Shown piece by piece: positions 17,414 through 25,938 of a stretch of 46,356 nt of DNA. Both the position numbers and the translations under genes were made by a program. Position 1 is the stretch's first letter; each line of letters opens with the position of its first letter. The DNA is from UBA5972 sp964588725 (lineage in GTDB: Bacteria; Pseudomonadota; Alphaproteobacteria; Rhodobacterales; Rhodobacteraceae), in assembly GCA_964588725.1 (NCBI GenBank), contig CAZPQL010000018.1:1-46356 (forward strand), written 5' to 3'. Under the pieces are notes generated by a model that worked only from the letters and a program-made list of their open reading frames with translations, did not search any database and was not told the DNA's origin.

Positions 17414-18831
17414 GCATGGGTCGTGTAATCAAAACCGATATTTGCGTGATCGGCGGCGGTTCGGGCGGGTTGTCGGTGGCTGCGGGCGCTGTACAGATGG
17501 GTGCGCGCGTTGTGCTGGTCGAGGGCGGCGCGATGGGTGGCGACTGTCTGAACCACGGTTGCGTGCCATCCAAGGCATTGCTGGCCGCGGCCAAACACGC
17601 GCACGCGATGACAACGGGTGCCCCGTTCGGTGTTGCGCCGACAGATCCGCAAATCGATTTTGCCGCGGTCAAAGATCACGTGGCTCAGGTGATCGCGGGT
17701 ATCGCACCCCACGATTCTGTCGAACGTTTCGAGAGTCTGGGTGTGCAGGTCATTCAGGCCTACGGTCGTTTCACTTCCGCCACTACACTTGTGGCGGGTG
17801 ACACGACAATCAGCGCGCGCCGTTTCGTGATTGCCACCGGGTCGGGGCCGTTTGTGCCTCCGATTCCGGGGCTTGAAAAGGTCAACTACCTGACAAACGA
17901 AACCATTTTTGAGCTGATTCAAAAACCGCGTCACCTGATCATCATCGGTGGCGGTCCGATTGGCATGGAAATGGCGCAGGCGCACCGTCGACTGGGGTGC
18001 AACGTCACGGTAATAGAGGGCTTTAGCGCGCTGGGCAAAGACGACCCCGAGCTGACCAAAATCGCTTTGGAAAATTTGCGTGGCGAAGGTATCGAGATTT
18101 TGGAAGGCGCGCTGGCCACGGGTGTGCAAAGTACCGCAAAAACCGTCAGCGTCGCGATCAAAGACGGTCCGACGGTCAAAGGTTCGCATTTGTTGATTGC
18201 CGTGGGGCGTACACCAAATATCGCCATGCTCGATCTGGATAAAGCCGGCGTGAGTTTTGATCGTGGCGGTATCGCAGTCAATGCGTCACTCAAAACGTCC
18301 AACCGACGTATATACGCCATTGGTGACGTGGCGGGCGGTCTTCAATTCACCCACATGGCCGGTTATCACGCTGGCATTGTCATTCGTTCGGCTTTGTTGG
18401 GCCTGCCGTCCAAGTCAAACAATGCACATATTCCCTGGGTAACCTATACCGTCCCCGAAATCGCCCATGTGGGACTGTCCGAGGCGCAGGCGCGCAAGAA
18501 ATATGGCGATGCACTGGAAGTGGTACGCTTTGACACCTCGGACGTTGACCGCGCAAAGGCCGAGCGGATCAAAAGTGGATTAATCAAAGTGATGGTGGTC
18601 AAGGGCCGCCCCGTTGGCGCGGGCATCGTCGGGCATCAGGCGGGAGAATTGATACAACTGTGGTCACTTGCGATCGTCAACCGCCTGAAGATGGGGGCGA
18701 TTGCGGCGATGGTTTCGCCCTATCCCACCATCGGCGAAGCCAACAAACGCGCTGCGGGCGCGTATTTTGCGCCGCGACTATTTGAAAACCCGTGGATAAA
18801 GCGCGTCGTGCGGCTGGTGCAATGGTTTTGA
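17410..18831 (+). CDS. MerA/Lpd-like FAD-dependent pyridine nucleotide-disulfide oxidoreductase
   Basis: A 473-residue class-I flavoprotein disulfide reductase. The FAD dinucleotide motif is VIGGGSGGLSVAAG at the N-terminus. The redox-active pair is in GGDCLNHGCVPSKAL (CX4C, Cys46 and Cys51). The NAD(P)H motif is IIGGGPIGMEMAQAHRRLG, and the second FAD motif is IYAIGDVAGG. At the C-terminus the usual HPT-E catalytic base reads YPTIGE, so the histidine is replaced by tyrosine. Dihydrolipoamide dehydrogenase activity is therefore doubtful; mercuric-reductase-like enzymes also lack this histidine. No mer genes are nearby. ATG 17410 overlaps the VTT stop. Confidence 0.88.
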   Translation: MSMGRVIKTDICVIGGGSGGLSVAAGAVQMGARVVLVEGGAMGGDCLNHGCVPSKALLAAAKHAHAMTTGAPFGVAPTDPQIDFAAVKDHVAQVIAGIAPHDSVERFESLGVQVIQAYGRFTSATTLVAGDTTISARRFVIATGSGPFVPPIPGLEKVNYLTNETIFELIQKPRHLIIIGGGPIGMEMAQAHRRLGCNVTVIEGFSALGKDDPELTKIALENLRGEGIEILEGALATGVQSTAKTVSVAIKDGPTVKGSHLLIAVGRTPNIAMLDLDKAGVSFDRGGIAVNASLKTSNRRIYAIGDVAGGLQFTHMAGYHAGIVIRSALLGLPSKSNNAHIPWVTYTVPEIAHVGLSEAQARKKYGDALEVVRFDTSDVDRAKAERIKSGLIKVMVVKGRPVGAGIVGHQAGELIQLWSLAIVNRLKMGAIAAMVSPYPTIGEANKRAAGAYFAPRLFENPWIKRVVRLVQWF

Positions 18832-18849
18832 GCACAATAAAAGGCAACC

Positions 18850-20322
18850 TTGAAGAACCGGTTGATTGTCAATAGTTTAGTCAGTGTAGGGATTGACGCG
18901 AATATGTTTCTGAACTCACTTTCGGGCCGGTTTTTGATGCTGACAGTGGCGTTTGTGATGCTGGCAGAGGTTCTGATTTTTGTGCCCTCGGTGGCACGTT
19001 TCCGCGAAGATTATTTACAGGCACGCCTGGAACGCGGGCAAATCGCATCCTTATCTGTGCTGGCCAACAGTGACTCGATGGTTGATCCGGCGCTCGAACA
19101 GGAATTGCTGGAAAATGCCGGGGTGCTGAACGTGGTGCTGCGCCGCGACGAGATCAGCGAACTGGTCCTGTCGTCGCCCATGCCTGCGCCTATTTCCGAT
19201 ACAATCGATCTGCGCGACGCAACCCCGTGGCAATTGATCCGCGACGCTCTGCTACGACTTTTTAGCCCCGAGGACGAAATGATCCGCGTTGTCGGCACCC
19301 CGGTCAAACAGGCGGGCCTGCAAATCGAAGTTACCATGCATACGCAGCAAATGCGCGCGTCTATGCTTGACTACGGTTATCGCGTGTTCCTGCTTTCGCT
19401 GGTGATATCCATATTTACCGCAGCACTTTTGTTTCTGGCAGTGCGGCGCATTCTGGTGACGCCGATCAGCCGTGTTGTGCGCCATATCAAGGCGTTTGAA
19501 CAAGCGCCCGAGCAGGCGCAGATCATCACGCCGTCGGCTGTTATTGGTGAGTTGAAAGAAGCGGAAACTGCCCTGCGTTCGATGCAGATCCAGCTCAGTA
19601 CGGCGCTCAAACAAAAAGACAGGCTGGCAACGCTGGGTGGTGCTGTGGCCAAAATTAGCCACGACCTGCGCAACATGCTGACGACGGCGCAACTGCTGGC
19701 CGATCGTATGGAGCGCTCTGAGGATCCCGCAGTGCAACGCACCGCGCCCAAATTGGTAGGGTCGCTGTCTCGGGCCGTTAACCTGTGCGAAAGCACCTTG
19801 CGGTTTGGCAAAGCAGAAGAGCCACCGCCGATTCTGGGGCCGATCGATCTGTCAAAACTGATCGAAGACGTGGTGGAAAGCGAGCGACTGGCCGTGGGCG
19901 ACAGTGCGGTGGCATTTGACGTCAAGGGCGCAGACTCCATGGTCATAATCGCCGACACTGAACAGATTTTTCGCGTGCTGAGCAATCTTGTCCGCAACGC
20001 CCGTCAGGCGATCATTGCTACCAAAAAACCCGGGAAAATCACGGTCGATGTTGCGGACACGGACGACGATTGGGTGATCAGAATACGCGACACGGGGCCG
20101 GGACTGCCAACCAAGGCGCTTAACCATCTGTTTACGCCGTTTGAAGGCGGCGCGCGCTTGGGCGGGGCGGGGCTGGGGCTTGTGATTGCTTCGGAATTGA
20201 TCAAGGGCCACGGCGGGCGGCTGGAGCTTCAGGAAAGCAAAGAAACCGGCACGGTGTTCAAGATTTTTCTGCCCAAGGACGGCCTGTCGGTGACTGCTGA
20301 CAATCTGTCGGGCGCCGCCTAA
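18850..20322 (+). CDS. Sensor histidine kinase (orphan)
   Basis: A 490-residue membrane histidine kinase. It has a transmembrane segment near residues 28-47, a periplasmic sensor region, a second segment at about 178-197, a HAMP-like linker, a dimerisation/phosphoacceptor region with the H-box ISHDLRNMLTTAQ (His271), and an ATPase domain with N-box NLVRNARQAI, G1 RDTGPGLP and G2 GGAGLGLVIASELI. The frame opens at TTG 18850 with AAAAGG just upstream; ATG 18904 is an alternative start that still keeps both membrane segments. No response regulator is adjacent, so partner and signal are unknown. It follows the flavoprotein gene by 18 bases. Confidence 0.9.
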   Translation: MKNRLIVNSLVSVGIDANMFLNSLSGRFLMLTVAFVMLAEVLIFVPSVARFREDYLQARLERGQIASLSVLANSDSMVDPALEQELLENAGVLNVVLRRDEISELVLSSPMPAPISDTIDLRDATPWQLIRDALLRLFSPEDEMIRVVGTPVKQAGLQIEVTMHTQQMRASMLDYGYRVFLLSLVISIFTAALLFLAVRRILVTPISRVVRHIKAFEQAPEQAQIITPSAVIGELKEAETALRSMQIQLSTALKQKDRLATLGGAVAKISHDLRNMLTTAQLLADRMERSEDPAVQRTAPKLVGSLSRAVNLCESTLRFGKAEEPPPILGPIDLSKLIEDVVESERLAVGDSAVAFDVKGADSMVIIADTEQIFRVLSNLVRNARQAIIATKKPGKITVDVADTDDDWVIRIRDTGPGLPTKALNHLFTPFEGGARLGGAGLGLVIASELIKGHGGRLELQESKETGTVFKIFLPKDGLSVTADNLSGAA

Positions 20323-20368
20323 AATCGACCTTGCATTGGCTGTGACGCAAAGGTAAGCCCGCAGCCAC

Positions 20369-20445
20369 GGACCGATAGCTCAGCTGGATAGAGTACCTGA
20401 CTACGAATCAGGGGGTCGGGGGTTCGAATCCTCCTCGGTCCGCCA
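20369..20445 (+). tRNA. tRNA-Arg (anticodon ACG)
   Basis: A 77-base tRNA. The acceptor stem GGACCGA pairs with TCGGTCC, and the encoded 3' end is GCCA. The anticodon stem CCTGA/TCAGG encloses the loop CTACGAA, giving anticodon ACG at 20403-20405, which is normally deaminated to ICG and reads CGU/CGC/CGA. The T-loop reads GGTTCGAATCC. No integrase or direct repeat of its 3' end was seen nearby. Confidence 0.97.
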
Positions 20446-20482
20446 CTTGCCTCCGGTCCATACCAGACACATGGGTTGTGCG

Positions 20483-21277
20483 TTATATCGACAGCTTTTG
20501 TGCGGCGTTCCTGACCTTGGAAGCCATGGCGGGAATCTCATTCAGCGGCATTCGGTGGCTCGGACCCGATACCGAAATTCCGGCCACGGGTTCACCGTGC
20601 TGATCCAAAACCGGCGCTGCGACGCAGCGCATTCCAGTATTGCGTTCTTCGTTGTCGAATGCATATCCCAGATCGCGAATTTGCAGCATTTCACGGCGTA
20701 AATGGCCCGGATCGGTGATGGTTTGAGGCGTGAATTTTTCCAGCGCATTCGCGGCGATAAATGCCTCAAGTTGATCAGTCGAATACTGCGCCAGCAACGC
20801 TTTGCCGATGCCCGACGAATGCATGGGCGCCTGTGTCCCCGGAGCAAAGAAGGCGCGAATGGCTTCCTGGGTTTCAACTTGTGATACGAACAGGACTTGA
20901 TCCCCGCGCGCGATGCCCAAATTTGCGGTTTCACCCGTTTGACTCATCAATTCGCGCATGACCGAACGACTGCGCTCGATAACGTTGGTACGGCGCAGGA
21001 ACGCAGAACCCAATCGAAACACGGTGGCCCCGATCGCCCAAATCTGGGTGTTCGGGTCTTCCTGAACTACATTCCGGCGTGCGTAGGTCATCAGAATCCG
21101 GTACACGGTGGCCGGTGACTGTGAAAGCGCCGTCGCAATTTCTGACAACGTGAGGCCGTCTCCGGCTGCCAGCAAATCAAGAACGTCCAGTGCGCGGTCC
21201 AGCGACTGGATCGTCGATTGATCTTTTGTTCCGGCAAAGTTTTTAGGCCGCCCCCTGCGGCGGAGTGTACCAGACAT
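20483..21277 (-). CDS. bhcR: IclR-family regulator of the beta-hydroxyaspartate cycle
   Basis: A 264-residue IclR-type regulator. The N-terminal winged helix-turn-helix includes TLSEIATALSQSPATVYRIL (about residues 43-62), and the effector-binding domain follows with PMHSSGIGKALLA and AGISVSGPSHRM. It is divergent from bhcA, the usual place for BhcR, which in Paracoccus controls the cluster and responds to glyoxylate (established for that homologue, inferred here). The ATG at 21277 is the natural start. It shares a 154-base intergenic region with bhcA that contains a strong dyad. The stop lies 37 bases from the tRNA end. Confidence 0.93.
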   Translation of the reverse strand: MSGTLRRRGRPKNFAGTKDQSTIQSLDRALDVLDLLAAGDGLTLSEIATALSQSPATVYRILMTYARRNVVQEDPNTQIWAIGATVFRLGSAFLRRTNVIERSRSVMRELMSQTGETANLGIARGDQVLFVSQVETQEAIRAFFAPGTQAPMHSSGIGKALLAQYSTDQLEAFIAANALEKFTPQTITDPGHLRREMLQIRDLGYAFDNEERNTGMRCVAAPVLDQHGEPVAGISVSGPSHRMPLNEIPAMASKVRNAAQKLSI

Positions 21278-21342
21278 AACAGAATTGCCCCTATTAATGA
21301 AAAATCGTAATTCGTTGTATTGTAAGGATTTAAGTTAACAAA

Positions 21343-21376
21343 ATCAATTATGAAAAAGTTTTTCAAAAAAATTGAT
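21343..21376. promoter_or_regulatory. Nested dyad, candidate BhcR operator
   Basis: Two inverted repeats are nested in the bhcR-bhcA gap. The inner TGAAAAAGTTTTTCA (21351-21365) is a perfect palindrome around a central G. The outer arms are ATCAATT (21343-21349) and AATTGAT (21370-21376). The site ends 55 bases before the bhcA ATG and 66 bases from the bhcR ATG, a position suited to control of both genes. Assignment to BhcR is by location only. Confidence 0.55.
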
Positions 21377-21431
21377 AAATGGGAGCTGCATGAGTAGAAT
21401 TGGACCCGTTGTCAAATTGGGGAACCCTACC

Positions 21432-22622
21432 ATGAGCACGCAAAATCCGGTTTTCATTCCCGGACCGACAAATATGCCCGAAGCCCTGCGAAAAGCGGTG
21501 GATATGCCGACACTGGATCACCGGTCGTCGTTGTTTGCCGATATTCTGCACCCGGCACTGGATGGTGTGAAAAAAATCCTGAAAAGCAAAACCGCAGAAG
21601 TATTTGTTTTCCCCTCGACTGGAACCGGTGGATGGGAAACGACGCTGACCAATACCCTGAGCGCCGGCGACAAGGTTCTGGTGGCGCGCAACGGTATGTT
21701 CAGCCACCGCTGGATCGATATGTGCCAGCGCCACGGGCTGGACGTGCACGTCGTCGAGGCACCGTGGGGCGCCGGGATTCCGATCAATGAATACACAGAC
21801 ATTCTGGCGGCAGACACAGCGCGAGACATCAAAGTGGTGCTGGCAACCCATAACGAGACCGCCACAGGCGTTGTGTCAGACATCGCTGGCGTACGCGCGG
21901 CGCTCGACAATTCCAACCACCCGGCAATGCTGTTTGTGGATGGAGTGAGTTCAATCGCCTCGATGGATTTTCGCATGGATGAATGGGGTGTTGATGTGGC
22001 AATCACGGGGTCGCAAAAGGGTTTCATGCTGCCTGCCGGTCTGGCTATTGTCGGCTTTAGCCCCAAAGCCATGGCTGCTCTGGATAGCGCAACACTGCCG
22101 CGCACGTTTTTTGATGTGCGCGACATGGCCAAAGGCTATGCGGCCAACGCGTACCCTTATACACCGGCGGTAGGCATGCTGAACGGGCTGAAACTGTCAA
22201 CTGAAATGCTGCTGGACGAGGGGCTGGACAATGTGTTCATGCGCCACCGTCGCATAGCCCACGGCGTGCGCACTGCTGTTAAGGCCTGGGGCCTGGAATT
22301 ATGTGCGCAGTCGCCTGAGCTATATTCTGATACAGTCAGCGCAATCGTAACCCCGAAGGGTTTCAACGCCACGGATATCGTGACTTTGGCGGCTGACAAA
22401 TACGGCGTGGCATTTGGTGTTGGATTGGGCGAAGTCGCGGGAAAAGTGTTTCGTATCGGCCATCTGGGCAGTCTGACTGACGTCATGATGCTGTCTGGTT
22501 TGGCGACCGCCGAAATGTGTATGGTGGATTTGGGGCTGGATATCAGTTTGGGCTCGGGGGTCGCTGCGGCGCAGGAAGTGTTCCGAAGCGCTGATTTCGC
22601 CGCACATCTTGCAGCGGCCTAA
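21432..22622 (+). CDS. bhcA: Aspartate-glyoxylate aminotransferase
   Basis: A 396-residue PLP-dependent class-V aminotransferase of the serine-glyoxylate/alanine-glyoxylate type. In the beta-hydroxyaspartate cycle it converts aspartate plus glyoxylate to oxaloacetate plus glycine, regenerating the acceptor for BhcC. The N-terminus FIPGPTNMPEALRKAVDMPTLDHRS is typical of BhcA. The PLP lysine is in GSQKGFMLPAG (Lys196), and the phosphate-binding region includes PSTGTGGWETTLTN. ATG 21432 has GGGGAA eight bases upstream. The frame is open to 21372, but those residues do not belong to the family. It is the first gene of bhcABCD. Confidence 0.95.
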   Translation: MSTQNPVFIPGPTNMPEALRKAVDMPTLDHRSSLFADILHPALDGVKKILKSKTAEVFVFPSTGTGGWETTLTNTLSAGDKVLVARNGMFSHRWIDMCQRHGLDVHVVEAPWGAGIPINEYTDILAADTARDIKVVLATHNETATGVVSDIAGVRAALDNSNHPAMLFVDGVSSIASMDFRMDEWGVDVAITGSQKGFMLPAGLAIVGFSPKAMAALDSATLPRTFFDVRDMAKGYAANAYPYTPAVGMLNGLKLSTEMLLDEGLDNVFMRHRRIAHGVRTAVKAWGLELCAQSPELYSDTVSAIVTPKGFNATDIVTLAADKYGVAFGVGLGEVAGKVFRIGHLGSLTDVMMLSGLATAEMCMVDLGLDISLGSGVAAAQEVFRSADFAAHLAAA

Positions 22623-22635
22623 GGAAGGAAAGCCG

Positions 22636-23598
22636 ATGTACATTCCCACGCTTGACGACATGTTGGCGGCGCACAATCGGATTAAACCCTATATCCACCG
22701 CACCCCGGTTCTGACGTCAAACTTTATCAACGCGCTGACCGGCGCCGAGCTGTTTTTCAAATGCGAAAATTTCCAAAAGGCCGGAGTGTTCAAGGCGCGC
22801 GGTGCATCCAATGCAGTGTTTGGCCTGAACGAAGACATGATGGACAAAGGCGTCGCGACGCACAGCTCGGGCAATCACGCGCTTAGCCTGTCTTACGCGG
22901 CCGGACGTCGCGGCATAGCGTGCCATGTGGTCATGCCGCGCACGGCGCCGCAGGCCAAGAAAGACGCGGTGCGTGGCTATGGGGGTTTGATTACCGAATG
23001 CGAACCGTCAACCAGCAGCCGCGAGCAGGTTTTTGCACGCATCCAGGCAGAAACCGGTGCCGAATTCGTGCATCCCTATAACGATCCACGCGTGATCGCA
23101 GGGCAGGGCACATGTTCTGCCGAACTGATCGGGCAGGTCGAAAATCTGGACGCTGTGATTGCGCCGATCGGCGGTGGTGGTATGGTGTCAGGAACGTGTC
23201 TGACATTGTCAAATCTTGCGCCCAATGTGAAAATTTACGCGGGCGAACCCACACAGGCTGATGACGCGGCGCGTAGCCTGAAAGCCGGTCACATCATCGC
23301 CGACGACGCACCCGTGACCGTGGCCGACGGTCTGAAGGTGCCGCTCAAAGATCTGACATGGCATTTTATTTCCAGGCACGTCACAGACATTCTGACCTGT
23401 TCCGAACAGGAAATTGTTGACGCAATGAAACTGATCTGGAAACGCATGAAAATCGTCATGGAGCCCTCGTCGGCCGTGCCTTTGGCGTGCATTCTGAAAA
23501 ACAAAGACATCTTTGCAAATCAACGCGTGGGTATAATCATTACCGGTGGCAACGTCGATCTCGACTTGCTGCCATGGCTAAACGGAGAAGGCACATGA
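22636..23598 (+). CDS. bhcB: Beta-hydroxyaspartate dehydratase
   Basis: A 320-residue fold-type-II PLP enzyme of the threonine dehydratase/serine racemase family. In this cluster it dehydrates (2R,3S)-beta-hydroxyaspartate to iminosuccinate. The PLP lysine is Lys53 in FKARGASNAVF, the substrate loop is SSGNHALSLSYAAG, and the phosphate-binding glycine loop is PIGGGGMVSGTC. ATG 22636 follows AAGGAAGG, a strong ribosome binding site, 13 bases after the bhcA stop. The stop overlaps bhcC as ATGA. On its own the sequence could be called threonine dehydratase; the neighbours decide the function. Confidence 0.94.
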   Translation: MYIPTLDDMLAAHNRIKPYIHRTPVLTSNFINALTGAELFFKCENFQKAGVFKARGASNAVFGLNEDMMDKGVATHSSGNHALSLSYAAGRRGIACHVVMPRTAPQAKKDAVRGYGGLITECEPSTSSREQVFARIQAETGAEFVHPYNDPRVIAGQGTCSAELIGQVENLDAVIAPIGGGGMVSGTCLTLSNLAPNVKIYAGEPTQADDAARSLKAGHIIADDAPVTVADGLKVPLKDLTWHFISRHVTDILTCSEQEIVDAMKLIWKRMKIVMEPSSAVPLACILKNKDIFANQRVGIIITGGNVDLDLLPWLNGEGT

Positions 23599-24758
23599 AA
23601 GATATGAATTTGGACGATTTCGATGTGGGGTTCGATATCCCCGCAAAACCCGGAATGAACGAGGCCGATATTCAAACGCCGTGTCTGGTTCTTGATCTGG
23701 ACGCGCTGGACCGCAATGTCAAAAAAATGGGCGATCTATGTGCTGAAATGGGCGTGCGCCACCGCGCACACGGCAAGATGCACAAATCGGTCGACGTGGC
23801 GAAATTGCAGGAACGCCTCGGCGCGTCCGTGGGTGTGTGTTGTCAAAAAGTGTCCGAAGCCGAAGTTTTTGTACGCGGCGGCATAAAAGACGTGATGGTC
23901 TCCAACCAGGTGCGTGACCCTGCCAAAATCGATCGTCTGGCACGGATGCCCAAACTTGATGCGCGCGTTTTGGTCTGCGTCGACGATCCTGAAAATGTCG
24001 CCGATCTGGCGGCAGCGGCGCAAAAGCACGGCACACAGCTTGAATGTCTGGTCGAAATCGACGTCGGCGCAGGGCGTTGCGGTGTGACGACGTCGCAGGA
24101 CGTGGTCAACATAGCCAAGCTGATTGACAGCGCCGACAACCTGAAATTCGCGGGCATTCAGGCCTATCAGGGTGCAATGCAGCATATGGAACTATATTCA
24201 GACCGCGAAGCCAAGATAGACATTGCAGTCGATATGGTACGCGATGCCGTCAACGCGCTGAACGCGCAGGGGCTTGAATGCGACATCGTCGGCGGTGCCG
24301 GTACGGGATCGTATTATTTTGAAGGAAATTCAGGCGTTTACAATGAAATGCAGTGTGGATCCTATGCCTTCATGGATGCGGATTACGGCCGTATTCTGGA
24401 CAAAGACGGCAAGCGGATCGACGACGGTGAGTGGGAAAATTCACTGTTTCTGCTGACCTCTGTCATGAGCCATTCAAAGGCCGACAAAGCCATCGTAGAC
24501 GCGGGGTTGAAAGCGCAATCCGTCGATAGCGGTCTGCCAACGGTCTATGGGCGCAACGATAATGTGGAATACCTGAAATGCTCGGACGAACACGGTGTCG
24601 TCGGCGATCCCGACGGCGTGCTGGTAGTGAACGAAAAACTGCGCCTTGTACCGGGTCACTGTGACCCCACATGCAATGTGCATGACTGGTACGTTGGGGT
24701 ACGCAACGGCAAAGTTGAAAGCCTGTGGCCAGTTTCGGCCCGTGGCAGGGCGTATTAA
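23595..24758 (+). CDS. bhcC: Beta-hydroxyaspartate aldolase
   Basis: A 387-residue fold-type-III PLP enzyme of the D-threonine aldolase family. In the cycle it condenses glycine and glyoxylate to (2R,3S)-beta-hydroxyaspartate. The PLP lysine is expected at Lys61 in HGKMHKS, and the divalent-metal ligands are in the C-terminal GHCDPTCN motif (HXD). ATG 23595 overlaps the bhcB stop; a longer open frame upstream lies within bhcB. BhcD follows after 3 bases. The tight packing supports a single polycistronic transcript with equal production of the cycle enzymes. Confidence 0.95.
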   Translation: MKDMNLDDFDVGFDIPAKPGMNEADIQTPCLVLDLDALDRNVKKMGDLCAEMGVRHRAHGKMHKSVDVAKLQERLGASVGVCCQKVSEAEVFVRGGIKDVMVSNQVRDPAKIDRLARMPKLDARVLVCVDDPENVADLAAAAQKHGTQLECLVEIDVGAGRCGVTTSQDVVNIAKLIDSADNLKFAGIQAYQGAMQHMELYSDREAKIDIAVDMVRDAVNALNAQGLECDIVGGAGTGSYYFEGNSGVYNEMQCGSYAFMDADYGRILDKDGKRIDDGEWENSLFLLTSVMSHSKADKAIVDAGLKAQSVDSGLPTVYGRNDNVEYLKCSDEHGVVGDPDGVLVVNEKLRLVPGHCDPTCNVHDWYVGVRNGKVESLWPVSARGRAY

Positions 24759-24761
24759 TCC

Positions 24762-25727
24762 ATGATTATTGTCCCAGAAAAAGAAATTGTCTCCCTCATT
24801 GGGCGCGCCCAATCCTTTGACGCGATTGAACAGGTTTTCGCGGCCATGGCCAGCAAAGACGCGTATAATTTTCCGGTTATTCGCGAAGCGATTGGTCACG
24901 CTGATGCACTTTATGGTTTCAAGTCCGGCTTTGACCGTAAATCACTGGCGCTCGGCCTGAAATCCGGCGGCTACTGGCCGGGGAACGAGGACAAAGGACT
25001 GACCAACCACCAGTCGACGGTCATCCTGTTTGACGCCGATACCGGTCAGGTCAAGGCGCTGGTCGGGGGCAACGTGCTGACCGCATTGCGCACTGCCGCG
25101 TCGTCGTCGGTGTCTATCAAACACCTTGCCCCAAAGAACGCCAAAGTTTTGGGTATGATCGGCGCGGGGCATCAATCGACGTTCCAGATGCGCGCAGCGG
25201 TTGAGCAGCGCAATTTTGAGAAAGTCGTCGGATGGAATTATCATCCTGAGATGTTGCCGCGGCTGGCCGAAGTGGCCGAGGATCTTGGGCTGCCTTTTGA
25301 GGGTGTTGAACTGGATCAGCTTGGAGCCGAGGCCGACGTCATCATTTCGATTACTTCGGCTTTTGCGCCCAGCCTGTTGGACGCTCATGTTACGGGTGGC
25401 ACGCATATCGCCTGCATGGGCACCGACACCACGGGCAAGCAGGAAGTCGAAGCGGCACTGGTGGCACGTGCGACGGTCTTTACCGACGAGATCGCTCAGG
25501 CGATCACGCTAGGGGAATGCCAGCACGCGGTTGCAGACGGTACGCTGAAAGAAAGCGCAATCACCGAAATCGGTGCGGTCATCAACGGCGATCATCCGGG
25601 CCGCACGGCGGACGATGAAGTCACACTGTTTGACGGGACGGGCGTTGGCCTGCAGGACCTGGCCGTGGCTTCGGTTGTGGTCGATCTGGCGGTGGACAAA
25701 GGCGTAGCGATCGAGGTCGATTTTTAG
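24762..25727 (+). CDS. bhcD: Iminosuccinate reductase
   Basis: A 321-residue member of the ornithine cyclodeaminase/mu-crystallin family. In this cluster it reduces iminosuccinate to L-aspartate with NAD(P)H, the step that closes the cycle. The dinucleotide-binding motif is GMIGAGHQSTFQMRA (about residues 128-142), and the GGNVLTALRTAASS segment is typical. It begins 3 bases after bhcC. The 211 bases after its stop (25728-25938) show no gene and no clear terminator before the CoA-transferase-like pair. Confidence 0.94.
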   Translation: MIIVPEKEIVSLIGRAQSFDAIEQVFAAMASKDAYNFPVIREAIGHADALYGFKSGFDRKSLALGLKSGGYWPGNEDKGLTNHQSTVILFDADTGQVKALVGGNVLTALRTAASSSVSIKHLAPKNAKVLGMIGAGHQSTFQMRAAVEQRNFEKVVGWNYHPEMLPRLAEVAEDLGLPFEGVELDQLGAEADVIISITSAFAPSLLDAHVTGGTHIACMGTDTTGKQEVEAALVARATVFTDEIAQAITLGECQHAVADGTLKESAITEIGAVINGDHPGRTADDEVTLFDGTGVGLQDLAVASVVVDLAVDKGVAIEVDF

Positions 25728-25938
25728 GTCAGAACAGGCGTTCACAAGCACAGACGGTTGTTACCAGTTCAGGCAAGCCAGCCAGGACGTCGCGACAACA
25801 GCAAATGGATACGGCGACTGCTGATCCCAAAGGATGGCGTTTGTCTTGCCATTCAAAGTGTCTTTGCGGGCCGCCCAACGTCGTGCATTGCCAACGCGGT
25901 CTCAATGGGATCATAGTTGTGCAAGGGGGGCCACCGCC

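Noticed and set aside
20369..20445. tRNA-Arg as an integration site of a genomic island
   Set aside because: No integrase, no repeat of the tRNA 3' end and no change in gene style; the bhc cluster next to it looks native.
21372..21431. Extended N-terminus for bhcA from ATG 21372
   Set aside because: The added 20 residues do not fit the family, and ATG 21432 has GGGGAA at proper distance.
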